Shown one piece after another: positions 35,008-43,252 of a stretch of DNA of 57,959 nt. The notes beneath the pieces were generated by a model. It saw only the letters and a list, made by a program, of their open reading frames with translations, had not been told where the DNA came from and made no database searches. The DNA comes from an uncultured Alistipes sp. (GTDB lineage: Bacteria; Bacteroidota; Bacteroidia; Bacteroidales; Rikenellaceae). Within the stretch, counting starts at the first letter, position 1; every line of letters starts with the position of its first letter. Location of the stretch: positions 1 through 57,959 of the forward strand of contig CANPHE010000016.1 of NCBI GenBank assembly GCA_947573795.1, given 5' to 3'. A program made the position numbers and the translations under genes.

Positions 35008-35550
35008 TCAGTAGAGGGCCGAAATCGTACCCGAATACTGTACGGGGCTGTACCACGAATTGGTGATCGTGAGCGTCGCGCCGCCCGTGCGGGAATAGAT
35101 CTCGAAGGTGAAAGTGTAGGTCGAAGCCGAGAAGAGCGAGGTGGAGAAGGTCACCATCCACCCTTCGTGGGTCTGTTCGGTGACGTAGCCCGTGATGTTG
35201 GGCACGGTATAGTTGATGACCGTTACGTGGTAGGGCGGTACGTATCCTTTGATGTAGGGCAGGCAGATATCTACGGTGCCGTCCCAGATGCCAACGTTGA
35301 AGGCCGGGTTCATGATCTGACGCATCGGACCGGCCGGCTGGCGCTGCATGCTCTGTGGGTTGAACTGGAAGTTGCGCGAGAGGATGAGCGAATCCATGAA
35401 CTTCTCGTATTCGGCGATTCGCTCCGCACGGCGTTTTTCGCGGATTTCGCGGCGTTCTTCCCTGGGCGAAAGGTTTTTCTTCTGCCCGATCACGGTCACG
35501 GCGGCTGCACACAGAAGCACTCCGATGACGAAAACAACTGTTTTTTTCAT
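35008..35550 (-). CDS. DUF4251 family exported protein, paralogue
   Basis: 180 residues. Signal peptide MKKTVVFVIGVLLCAAAVTVIG, then a short highly charged stretch (PREERREIREKRRAERIAEYEKFMDSLILSRNFQFNPQSMQ), then DUF4251 core: GTVDICLPYIKGYVPPYHVTVINYTVPNITGY and FTFEIYSRTGGATLTITNSWYSPVQYSGTI. It shares the SLILSRNF/DSIVQSRNY and LPY/LPIERG motifs with the 34290 gene, so tandem duplication is likely. Function unknown. Confidence 0.8.
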   Translation of the reverse strand: MKKTVVFVIGVLLCAAAVTVIGQKKNLSPREERREIREKRRAERIAEYEKFMDSLILSRNFQFNPQSMQRQPAGPMRQIMNPAFNVGIWDGTVDICLPYIKGYVPPYHVTVINYTVPNITGYVTEQTHEGWMVTFSTSLFSASTYTFTFEIYSRTGGATLTITNSWYSPVQYSGTISALY

Positions 35551-35716
35551 AGCACAAGAGATGGTTTATGTACTATGAAATGCAAATTCGGTGCCGCAAT
35601 CCGGAAAGGGCTCTGGATCGGGGCTTTTCACGCTTGCGGAGGCTGAGTCGCAGCCGATCGGGCGTATTTGCCGGGGCAGTCCGCTGCTTGCGCTGTTTCG
35701 GAAAGCAGCCCGGCGG

Positions 35717-36418
35717 TTATTGGCGTTCGGCGCGCCGGAGCAGCTCGCGGACGAGTTCGGGAACTCCTTCGGCTGCGCGTTTGGCAATATACGTCAGCGG
35801 ATTGCGGATGCCTCGCGTGTCGGGACACCGGGGGTCGACCAGGATAATCGGCACCTCGGGACGGGTGTAACGCACGAGCGATGCCGCGGGATAGACGGCC
35901 AGCGAAGTTCCTACGACGATCATCGCGTCGGCCTGGGCTGCCAGTTCTGCGGCCCGTTCGAACATCGGGACGGCTTCCCCGAAAAAGACGATATGAGGCC
36001 GCAACAATGCTCCGTCGGGTCCCCGGTCGTCGAGCCGCTGCTCCCATCCGTCGATCGGAACGATCCGCTCGGGGTCGCCTTCCGAACGGAGTTTGCGCAA
36101 CTCGCCGTGGAGGTGGGTCACGCGTGTCGATCCGGCTCGTTCGTGCAGGTCGTCGACGTTCTGGGTCACGACCTCGACTTCGAAACGACGCTCCAGTTCG
36201 GCGATGGCCCGGTGCCCCGCATTGGGTTCGGCCGAGAGCAGTTCGCGGCGCCGCTTGTTGTAGAATTCGATCACCGTGGCCCGGTCGCGGGCCAAAGCCT
36301 CGGGGGTGCATACGTCTTCGATCCGGTAATCGGCCCACAACCCCTCCGCATCGCGGAAGGTTTGCAGACCGCTGTCGGCGCTCATTCCTGCGCCGGTGAA
36401 TACGACTATTTTGCGCAT
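35717..36418 (-). CDS. cobB: NAD-dependent protein deacylase (sirtuin) lacking zinc cysteines
   Basis: 233 residues. NAD-binding GAGMSADSGLQTFR, TQNVDDLHERAGS, the catalytic His in HLHGELRK, then LLRPHIVFFGE and VVGTSLAVYPAASLV are intact sirtuin motifs. The four zinc-binding Cys normally found after HLHG are absent: the segment reads RSEGDPERIVPIDGWEQRLDDRGPDG. So the zinc-knuckle module is lost or replaced. Expected to remove acyl groups from protein lysines using NAD. No gene is adjacent that suggests a target. Confidence 0.88.
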   Translation of the reverse strand: MRKIVVFTGAGMSADSGLQTFRDAEGLWADYRIEDVCTPEALARDRATVIEFYNKRRRELLSAEPNAGHRAIAELERRFEVEVVTQNVDDLHERAGSTRVTHLHGELRKLRSEGDPERIVPIDGWEQRLDDRGPDGALLRPHIVFFGEAVPMFERAAELAAQADAMIVVGTSLAVYPAASLVRYTRPEVPIILVDPRCPDTRGIRNPLTYIAKRAAEGVPELVRELLRRAERQ

Positions 36419-36448
36419 AGTGTGGCGTTTTTTCGGTTTCTCGGAGCT

Positions 36449-36491
36449 TGCGGGCCGCAGTCGTTCCCGGAGGATGGCTACGGCCCGCAGG
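36449..36491 (-). terminator. Possible terminator after alanine dehydrogenase
   Basis: TGCGGGCCG and CGGCCCGCA form a 9-bp stem with a long loop. No T tract follows immediately on the minus strand, so support is modest. Confidence 0.4.
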
Positions 36492-36512
36492 CAGTCGGCT
36501 GTACCTCTTGGT

Positions 36513-37619
36513 TCAGAGCTCCAGCGGTTCGTAGGTCAGTCCCCAGGCCTCGGCGACGGGTCGATAGACCACTTTGCCTTCGACGATGTTGAGGCCTCGT
36601 GCCAATTCGGGATTCTCCTTCGCGGCACGACGCCATCCCTTGTCGGCCAGTTCGAGGGCATAGGGCAGCGTCGCGTTGGTCAGCGCGAGCGTCGAAGTGC
36701 GGGGTACGGCACCGGGAATATTCGCTACGCAGTAGTGCAGGATGCCGTCCACATAGTATACGGGGTCTTCGTGCGTCGTCGGATGCGACGTCTCGAAACA
36801 TCCGCCCTGGTCGATCGCGACGTCGACCATCACGGTGCCCGGTTCCATGTCGCGCAGCATGTCGCGCGTGACGAGCTTCGGGGCCTTGGCGCCCGGAATC
36901 AGCACCGAGCCGATCACCAGGTCGGCATGGCGGAGCTCCTCGCGGATGTTGTATTCCGACGACATGAGCGTCTTGACGTTGCGGGGCATGACGTCGGCCA
37001 GGTAGGTGAGCCGCTGCAGCGAGATGTCGCAGATCGTCACGTCGGCACCCGTTCCGGCCGCCGTGCGGGCTGCCGCCGTGCCGACGACACCCGCGCCGAT
37101 GACGAATACCTTGGCGGGTTTCACGCCCGGCACGCCGCCCAACAGCACGCCTTTGCCGCCGCGGGGCTTTTCGAGGAAGTAGCGCCCTTCCTGCGTGGCC
37201 ATGCGTCCGGCGACCTCCGACATGGGGATCAGCAGCGGCAGCGAACGATCGGCCCGCTCGACCGTCTCGTAGGCGCAGCAGACGGCTCCGCTGTCGATCA
37301 TAGCGTGGGTGAGCGCTTCGCTGCTGGCGAAATGGAAATAGGTGAAAACCAACTGTCCCGAGCGTATCAGCCCGTATTCGGGAGCGATCGGCTCCTTGAC
37401 CTTCACGATCATTTCCGCCGTGGCGTAAACCTCCTCGATCGTGGGCAGGATGCGGGCCCCGACGGCCCGGTAGGCATCGTCCGTAAAGCCGCTGTTCTCA
37501 CCGGCAGTAGCCTGCACATAGACCTCGTGGCCGCGTTTGAGCAACTCCTGAGCGCCGGCGGGCGTCAGTGCCACGCGGTTCTCGTTGTTCTTGATCTCTT
37601 TGGGAATACCGATAATCAT
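36513..37619 (-). CDS. ald: Alanine dehydrogenase
   Basis: 368 residues, NAD-dependent oxidative deamination of L-alanine to pyruvate and ammonia (or the reverse). MIIGIPKEIKNNENRVALTPAG is the N-terminal signature with catalytic Arg and Lys; Rossmann motif VIGAGVVGTAAARTAAGTGADV; VDVAIDQGGCFETSHPTTHEDPVY is the active-site segment. Length matches family. The frame is open far upstream but ATG 37619 is the conserved start. Confidence 0.96.
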   Translation of the reverse strand: MIIGIPKEIKNNENRVALTPAGAQELLKRGHEVYVQATAGENSGFTDDAYRAVGARILPTIEEVYATAEMIVKVKEPIAPEYGLIRSGQLVFTYFHFASSEALTHAMIDSGAVCCAYETVERADRSLPLLIPMSEVAGRMATQEGRYFLEKPRGGKGVLLGGVPGVKPAKVFVIGAGVVGTAAARTAAGTGADVTICDISLQRLTYLADVMPRNVKTLMSSEYNIREELRHADLVIGSVLIPGAKAPKLVTRDMLRDMEPGTVMVDVAIDQGGCFETSHPTTHEDPVYYVDGILHYCVANIPGAVPRTSTLALTNATLPYALELADKGWRRAAKENPELARGLNIVEGKVVYRPVAEAWGLTYEPLEL

Positions 37620-37708
37620 AGGTCTGAAAGGTTTTAGGTTGGTTTGTACACCCAAATTACGAATTTTGCGCCGAATCGCCAAAAATGCGACCGGATTTTT
37701 TCGGCCGC

Positions 37709-40129
37709 TCAAAATTCGTAGGAGATCGTCAGCCGGAATGTCCGGCCGTAGTCGTAGAGATAACGCGTCGGGTGGGGCCCGCGCAGCGTGGCATCGCCTG
37801 CTGGGAGGCGCATCACGCGGGGCGATTCGTAGGCGGCGTAGACGTCGGCCGTGCCGGCGAGGTTTTCCGCCGCGAGCGTTACGAGCAGGCGCGCCGTGCC
37901 GAAGTAGAAACTCTTGAACAGCACGGCGTCCGTCGTCAGGGCATCCTTCAGCCGCTCCTGCCGGACGAAGGCTGCCGAGGTCTCGGGCGAAGCGGCTCCC
38001 TGCTGCGCGTAGCGGAACGTGCGGCGCAGCGGTTCCGGTTCGACGTAACGGGCTCCGGCATAGCCGGCCGAGAACCTCGCACCCCAACCCTTGGGTCCGA
38101 AGTAGGCCGCGGCGACGGTCGCCGTGAGCTGCGGAGCCCCGCCGAGCCGGCAACCGCCCATGCGGCTCACGGCGTGTGTGTCGACCGGCGTGTTGTCCGT
38201 GTCGGCGATTACCGTGATTATGGGGTCGCGAACGTATTCGTAACGACCTGCCGATGCGGCGCCCTGAAGCGTCCAGCGCGAAGCGAGGCGCCACTCGGCC
38301 GCAGCCTCGATGCCGTAGGCGCGGGTTCCGATTCCCGCGACGATCCTATCGCAGTAGCGGCCCGAAAGGTCGTCGTAGTGACGCCCCGAACGCATGGCGC
38401 CGGTGCTCAGACGGAGGAATGCCGTGGCCTGCAAGGTGATCCGGGGCCCGGTCGTGCGGTAGACGACCTCGGCCGTGCGGGTCTGCTCGACGACGGGCGA
38501 TTCGGCCGTACGGTTGTTGTAGAGCGGTTGGTAAAAGAGTGCTTCGGGATCGGGTGCCGAGCCGCACCACGTGAGTGCGAGGGCCAGGTGGTGGCGCGGG
38601 GAGAAGCTCCAACCTGCCAGCGCGTGCAGCGAGTAGGGCGTGAAACGCATCCGTTCCGAGGGGCCGTAGGAGTGCGTTCCGGGAAAGAGTTCCTTTTCGT
38701 AATGGCCCGTGCGGAATACGTCGGAGGTGCTCCACGTCGCGGCGCACTCCAGCCGCAGCCGGTCCGAGCGGTAGTCGACATGGGCTCGAAGGCCGATTTC
38801 GCGTCGGGTGAGCGTGTAGTCGTAGGAAAACCGGTCGCCGGGACCGATCCGACGGTCGGGGTGGCGCAGGTCGTTCTGCAAAGCGTTGCCGTAGGTGTCG
38901 TCGTCGATCAGGTAACGGTCGGTGTCGGTGGCGTAACGCGCGCCCAGCAGGTCGCGCAGCTGTTTGTAGCAGCGCGTCGCATCGTGCCGGGCATAGGCGC
39001 CGTAGCGGAGCGTCGTCCGCGCATCGAGGCGGGTGCGGAACTCTGCGGCAGCCTGCAAGCGGGTAGGGCGTTCCACGCGGTCCTCCACCGTGAAGCGGGC
39101 CGGACCGTCGTTCATGCGGTTGCGGGCGATCAGTTCGTCCCAGCGCACCTGCGTATAGCGGGCATCCCGCTCGCGCCACGCCCGGTAGTTCTCCGCATCG
39201 CCCGTGTAGGAGGGCAGGTAACGATAGTTGTCCGGTTGCGGCGTGCGGGCGTCGTACCACTCCAGGCCGCTGACCTTTGCGAATCCCGCGGTCACGCCGC
39301 AGGCTGCCGCGAAACGGGTCGACGGCGCGACGGGCAGTTCGACTGTCGCTACTGCCGTGGGCAGGAACTCCCGGCGGATGCGTGCGTTGCGCTCTTTGCC
39401 GTTCTGAAAGCCCCACGCGGGGTTATAGAGTTTGTCGCCCGTGAGCTGGAAAGTCTCCGCTACGGCGCTGCTGCGCAGCCCGCGCATCGAGCAGGGCGCC
39501 AGACAGACGAAGGCCGCCTCGCCGTCTTCGGCGAAGCGCTTCGAGAGTCGGAATGCCGCCGTGAAGGCGTTGGTGAAGACTCCGCCGATCCGGGCGTCGT
39601 GCCCCGTGGCACCGTCGATCGCTGCACGGTAATACGCTCCTTCGCCGGCGGGACCTTCGGCCGCGATGCGTGCTCCGACGCGGTAGTTGCGGTTCGTCAT
39701 CCGGACCGAGGCGCGATAGGGGCGCAGCGGTTCCGAGGCGTTGAATTCGAACAGCCGGGTTCCGTCGGCTCCTCCGTAGGCGCCGGGCAGCGGTTCGGCA
39801 CCTGCCGTACGACGCTCCTCGGCCCGCAGCATCCGCAATGCCGCAGCGTCGCGATAGCCGATCTCCAGTCCGGCGAAACGCATGTTTTCCGAGGTGAATG
39901 CGGCGCCCCGGCGTTTGCGGCTGACGTGCGGGAGGTTGAAATCGGCGATTCGGCCGTAGGTGTCTCCGGCCGTCTGCACTGCGCGGTAGAAGATCGCCGT
40001 ATCGCTGCGTAGCATGGGATGACGTTCTTCCGGCAGGGCGTAGGGGTAATAGGGGTCGTCGGGTGATTGGGCCGCAGTCCGCATGCACGAGAGCACGAGC
40101 ATAAGGGTGATGGCAGGTCTGAATGGCAT
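37709..40129 (-). CDS. Outer membrane TonB-dependent receptor-like barrel without plug
   Basis: 806 residues. Signal peptide MPFRPAITLMLVLSCMRTAAQ. The rest is a series of amphipathic beta strands with frequent Tyr/Arg turns; the C-terminus YLYDYGRTFRLTISYEF ends in a classical Phe beta-signal. The pattern near the end (SPETSAAFVRQERLKDALTTDAVLFKSFYFG and ARLLVTLAAENLAGTADVYAAYESPR) matches the barrel half of Bacteroidetes TonB-dependent receptors, but there is no TonB box, carboxypeptidase-like domain or plug. No SusD homologue is adjacent. Substrate unknown. Confidence 0.75.
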   Translation of the reverse strand: MPFRPAITLMLVLSCMRTAAQSPDDPYYPYALPEERHPMLRSDTAIFYRAVQTAGDTYGRIADFNLPHVSRKRRGAAFTSENMRFAGLEIGYRDAAALRMLRAEERRTAGAEPLPGAYGGADGTRLFEFNASEPLRPYRASVRMTNRNYRVGARIAAEGPAGEGAYYRAAIDGATGHDARIGGVFTNAFTAAFRLSKRFAEDGEAAFVCLAPCSMRGLRSSAVAETFQLTGDKLYNPAWGFQNGKERNARIRREFLPTAVATVELPVAPSTRFAAACGVTAGFAKVSGLEWYDARTPQPDNYRYLPSYTGDAENYRAWRERDARYTQVRWDELIARNRMNDGPARFTVEDRVERPTRLQAAAEFRTRLDARTTLRYGAYARHDATRCYKQLRDLLGARYATDTDRYLIDDDTYGNALQNDLRHPDRRIGPGDRFSYDYTLTRREIGLRAHVDYRSDRLRLECAATWSTSDVFRTGHYEKELFPGTHSYGPSERMRFTPYSLHALAGWSFSPRHHLALALTWCGSAPDPEALFYQPLYNNRTAESPVVEQTRTAEVVYRTTGPRITLQATAFLRLSTGAMRSGRHYDDLSGRYCDRIVAGIGTRAYGIEAAAEWRLASRWTLQGAASAGRYEYVRDPIITVIADTDNTPVDTHAVSRMGGCRLGGAPQLTATVAAAYFGPKGWGARFSAGYAGARYVEPEPLRRTFRYAQQGAASPETSAAFVRQERLKDALTTDAVLFKSFYFGTARLLVTLAAENLAGTADVYAAYESPRVMRLPAGDATLRGPHPTRYLYDYGRTFRLTISYEF

Positions 40130-40164
40130 ACGAAACGGACTGTTTGGAATACGAATATACGCAA

Positions 40165-40190
40165 AAAACCGGAATCCGCACGGATTCGGG
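40165..40190 (-). terminator. Second hairpin with T tract upstream of the barrel gene
   Basis: On the minus strand: CGAATCCG-tg-CGGATTCCGG then TTTTTTGCG. Lies 35 bases before the barrel ATG and just after the stronger terminator at 40195, so it is either a tandem terminator or a leader attenuator. Confidence 0.5.
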
Positions 40191-40194
40191 GCCT

Positions 40195-40227
40195 AAAAAA
40201 GCGGAGCTTCCGTTCGGGAAGCTCCGC
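40195..40227 (-). terminator. Terminator of the DUF4861 gene
   Basis: On the minus strand: GCGGAGCTTCC-cgaac-GGAAGCTCCGC then TTTTTT; an 11-bp perfect stem. Confidence 0.85.
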
Positions 40228-40294
40228 ATGCGGGAGTAAAGGTTGCGAGGCGAGCAATAGCGAGCCTCCGCCGCCGGAGGCAGAAACAGCCCGG

Positions 40295-41419
40295 CTACTT
40301 GCTGATCACGACCTGCAACGGCTCCTCGGCCGTGGCACGGACGCGCTGCAACTCCTCGCACCAGTCGTCCAGGTCTTCGACGTAACCCTGGCTCCAGCCG
40401 GCTCCGGCGTAGTAGGTCAGCTGTTCGCCCGGCTTCACGTTCTTTACGGCCAGGGCGTGACCTGCGCTGTCGGGCAGAATTTGCGCTCCGGGGAGCACCA
40501 CGCCTAAATAAATATCGCCGTCGCGCTCGGGGTTCTTCGAGTCCGAAGCCGCCTCGCGCATGCCCAGCCAGTCTTCGCCCGAAGCGAGTTGTTTCACGTC
40601 GTGGCGGATGAATCCCGCAGCGACGGGCAGCTGCTCGAATTCGCCTTCATAAACGTTGTCGATCCGGTTGAGGTGGGTTCCGGCGTCGAGCGTGATGGTC
40701 TTCGTGAGCGATACCTGCGTACCGTTCGCGTCGAACGGAGCGTAGGTGAAACGCACGGCGGTGCGGATCGGACCGTTGTCGAGCGTCTGCTGCGTGACGT
40801 AATTGCGGCTCAGCCACAGTTGGCCGTCCACCAGCGGTGCCGAAGCTCCGGCGCCGAGGGTCTTGCCGACCTTGTAACAGTCCATGCCGTCGCCGTGATT
40901 CTTGTGGTAGTGGCCGCGCTTGTAGCGGACGTCGATCACCGGCTCCTCGGTCGATTTCACCCACGTGTCGAAGCCCGGCGTGGCGAGCATCTCGCCCGGT
41001 GCGGTTTCGAGCGCCGGACCGTAGGCGCGGAAGGCGATGCGGTCGTTCTCCCAGGCGTAGTCGTCCAGACGCTCGGGCACGTAACGGCCGTAAGCACGCG
41101 TCGGGTAGTCGCTGCGGACACCCGTTTTCACCACGAACCGCTCGGTGGCACCCGCCTCGGCATCCACCTGGAAGATCAACGCCTGCGGTTCTTCGCTTCC
41201 TGCATAGACGACCTGCGAGGGAATCTCCTCGTTCTCGCTGTCGAACACCACGACGTTTTCCGGCGTAGCACCCGACAGCGCGGCGATTTCGGACCAGGCG
41301 ATTTCCACCGTTTCACGCTCGCGCTCGGTCTGCGAGGGATTCGTCACCTCGACTTTCAGATTCGGCGTGCAGGAGGCTGCCAAAGCCGCTGCCGCCCATA
41401 GGATCGTTCGTTTCATCAT
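40295..41419 (-). CDS. DUF4861 family lipoprotein
   Basis: 374 residues. MMKRTILWAAAALAASC is a lipoprotein signal with lipobox AASC. The mature protein is beta-rich (LKVEVTNPSQTERERETVEIAWSE...; ALIFQVDAEAGATERFVVKTG...; RYKRGHYHKNHGDGMDCYKVG...; RNYVTQQTLDNGPIRTAVRFTYAPF) and ends GVVLPGAQILPDSAGHALAVKNVKPGEQLTYYAGAGWSQG. This is DUF4861, common in Bacteroidetes pectin-utilisation clusters; no catalytic role is established from sequence. It is divergent from uxaC and shares a regulatory region with it. The upstream open frame to 41476 is not used: it would cross the promoter. Confidence 0.82.
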   Translation of the reverse strand: MMKRTILWAAAALAASCTPNLKVEVTNPSQTERERETVEIAWSEIAALSGATPENVVVFDSENEEIPSQVVYAGSEEPQALIFQVDAEAGATERFVVKTGVRSDYPTRAYGRYVPERLDDYAWENDRIAFRAYGPALETAPGEMLATPGFDTWVKSTEEPVIDVRYKRGHYHKNHGDGMDCYKVGKTLGAGASAPLVDGQLWLSRNYVTQQTLDNGPIRTAVRFTYAPFDANGTQVSLTKTITLDAGTHLNRIDNVYEGEFEQLPVAAGFIRHDVKQLASGEDWLGMREAASDSKNPERDGDIYLGVVLPGAQILPDSAGHALAVKNVKPGEQLTYYAGAGWSQGYVEDLDDWCEELQRVRATAEEPLQVVISK

Positions 41420-41452
41420 TTTGTGTTGAAGTTTTTTTCTGGTTTTGTTCGA

Positions 41453-41460
41453 CAAATTTA
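41453..41460 (-). promoter_or_regulatory. -7 box of the DUF4861 promoter
   Basis: The minus strand reads TAAATTTG (TAnnTTTG). GTTG at 41484-41481 is the -33 candidate, 20 bases away, and lies within the palindrome at 41475-41489. Confidence 0.6.
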
Positions 41461-41474
41461 CGTTTTTTTCGTAC

Positions 41475-41489
41475 ATTGGTCAACCAAAT
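41475..41489. promoter_or_regulatory. Candidate ExuR/UxuR-type operator between DUF4861 and uxaC
   Basis: ATTGGT-CA-ACCAAAT. The arms TTGGT and ACCAA are perfect inverted repeats with a 2-base centre. This is close to the E. coli ExuR/UxuR consensus ATTGGTATACCAAT for hexuronate-responsive GntR regulators. It overlaps the -33 of the DUF4861 promoter and lies about 70 bases upstream of the uxaC -7 box. No regulator gene is in the window. Confidence 0.6.
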
Positions 41490-41546
41490 TGGCAAATAAT
41501 CTATTTAATTCGCTAATTTATCCTACTGGGAAACGGTGAAAGTTAC

Positions 41547-41554
41547 TAATTTTG
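41547..41554 (+). promoter_or_regulatory. -7 box of the uxaC promoter
   Basis: TAATTTTG (TAnnTTTG) at 41547. It excludes the TTG at 41552 as start and places a leader of ~65 bases before the ATG at 41627. No clear -33 TTTG. Confidence 0.6.
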
Positions 41555-41626
41555 AATGATGAAAAACGGAAAAGCCCCGATACGGGAACCCGGAGAGAAC
41601 CAATGCAAACGAAACAGATACCTGAC

Positions 41627-43039
41627 ATGAAACAGTTCAACGACGACAATTTTCTGTTGCAGACCCCTGCGGCCGAACGTCTCTACCACGAACATGCGGC
41701 CAAGATGCCGATCATCGATTACCACTGCCACCTGATTCCCGAATACGTGGCTTCGAACCACCGTTTCGACAACCTTTCGAAGATCTGGCTCGAAGGCGAC
41801 CACTACAAGTGGCGTGCGATGCGTACCAACGGCGTGGACGAGCGTTACTGCACGGGCAAGGACACGACCGACTGGGAGAAGTTCGAGAAGTGGGCCGAGA
41901 CCGTTCCCTATACGATGCGCAATCCGCTTTACCACTGGACGCACCTGGAGCTGAAGACCGCCTTCGGCGTGACGAAGCTCCTGAACCCCTCGACCGCCAA
42001 GGAGATCTACGACCACTGTACGGCGCTTTTGCAGCAGCCCGAGTACTACGCCCGCGGCCTGATGCAGCACTATAACGTCGAGGTGGTTTGCACGACGGAC
42101 GATCCCGTCGATTCGCTCGAACACCACCTCAAGGTTCGCGAGGACGGTTTCGCCGTGCGGATGCTGCCCACGTGGCGCCCCGATAAGGCGATGGCCGTGG
42201 AGGTCCCCGCCGAGTTCCGCGCCTACATGGAGAAGCTCTCCGAGGTGTCGGGCGTCGCGATCTCGAAATTCGCCGACGTGATCGACGCCCTGCGCGTGCG
42301 TCACGAGTTTTTCGCATCGGCGGGCTGCCGTTTAAGCGACCACGGTATCGAGGAGTTCTACGCCGAGGATTACACCCAGGCCGAGATCGACGCCATATTT
42401 AATAAGGTATATGGTGGTACGGAGCTCACCCGCGAGGAGATTCTGAAGTTCAAGACCGCCATGATGGTCGAATTCGCCGTCATGGACCACGAGACGGGGT
42501 GGACGCAGCAGTTCCACTACGGTGCCATCCGCAACAACAATTCGCGCATGTTCGCCCAGCTGGGCCCCGACACGGGCTTCGACTCGATCGGCGACTTCAC
42601 CGTGGGTAAGAAGATGTCGAAGTTCTTCGACATGCTCGATGCGCGCGATCAGCTGACCAAGACGATCATCTACAACCTCAATCCGCGTGACAACGAGCTG
42701 GTAGCCACCATGCTCGGCAATTTCCAGGACGGTCGCTACGGTGCCGGAAAGATTCAGTTCGGCTCGGGCTGGTGGTTCCTCGACCAGAAGGACGGCATGG
42801 AGAAGCAGATGAACGCCCTTTCGACGCTGGGGCTGCTGAGCCGCTTCGTCGGCATGCTCACCGATTCGCGCTCGTTCCTCTCCTACCCGCGCCACGAGTA
42901 TTTCCGTCGCACGTTGTGCAACCTGCTGGGCAACGATATCGAGGCCGGCCTGCTGCCCGCTTCGGAGATCGATTTCATCGGTAGCGAGATCGTCGAGGGC
43001 ATCTGCTACCGCAACGCTAAGAATTATTTTAAGTTTTAA
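41627..43039 (+). CDS. uxaC: Glucuronate/galacturonate isomerase
   Basis: 470 residues. Isomerises D-galacturonate to D-tagaturonate (or glucuronate to fructuronate). Metal-binding IIDYHCHLIPEYVASNHRF near the N-terminus, MQHYNVEVVCTTDDPVDSLEHH and QFHYGAIRNNNSRMF are hallmark segments; length equals Bacteroides UxaC. An in-frame ATG at 41603 exists, but MKQFNDDNFLLQT is the family start. First gene of the galacturonate operon, divergent from the DUF4861 lipoprotein. Confidence 0.95.
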   Translation: MKQFNDDNFLLQTPAAERLYHEHAAKMPIIDYHCHLIPEYVASNHRFDNLSKIWLEGDHYKWRAMRTNGVDERYCTGKDTTDWEKFEKWAETVPYTMRNPLYHWTHLELKTAFGVTKLLNPSTAKEIYDHCTALLQQPEYYARGLMQHYNVEVVCTTDDPVDSLEHHLKVREDGFAVRMLPTWRPDKAMAVEVPAEFRAYMEKLSEVSGVAISKFADVIDALRVRHEFFASAGCRLSDHGIEEFYAEDYTQAEIDAIFNKVYGGTELTREEILKFKTAMMVEFAVMDHETGWTQQFHYGAIRNNNSRMFAQLGPDTGFDSIGDFTVGKKMSKFFDMLDARDQLTKTIIYNLNPRDNELVATMLGNFQDGRYGAGKIQFGSGWWFLDQKDGMEKQMNALSTLGLLSRFVGMLTDSRSFLSYPRHEYFRRTLCNLLGNDIEAGLLPASEIDFIGSEIVEGICYRNAKNYFKF

Positions 43040-43052
43040 TAAAGGAACAACG

Positions 43053-43241
43053 TTTTAACCATCGCATAGTCCCCTGGCGGTATGCTCGGCCCTAAAACCT
43101 TGCGGGTTGCACCCGAAGCCCCCGCCTGAGGCGGGGGTTTGGGGGTGGGTCGGATTTATGAACGCGGCCAAAGGCCGCGAGGCTCCGGCAGTCCGAAGCG
43201 AAAGCCGGGTATAAAGAAGCACACAGTTAAATTTTAAACAT
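43053..43241 (+). repeat. Family A element, copy A4, between uxaC and kdgK
   Basis: Contains CCTTGCGGGTTGCACCCGAAG, GCCCCCGCC-tga-GGCGGGGG with changes on both arms relative to other copies, TTTGGGGGTGGGTC, and GCGGCCaaaGGCCGC (43162-43176). Outer ends are diverged (GGTAT left; GGGTATA right). Flanking TTTTAACCAT (43053-43062) and TTTTAAACAT (43232-43241) match 9 of 10. It separates two operon genes, so it would be transcribed. Confidence 0.6.
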
Positions 43242-43252
43242 AAGCTATAACC

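Noticed and set aside
36513..38294. Alanine dehydrogenase extended upstream by more than 200 residues
   Set aside because: The extension is an Arg-rich shadow of the barrel gene; the family start is the ATG at 37619.
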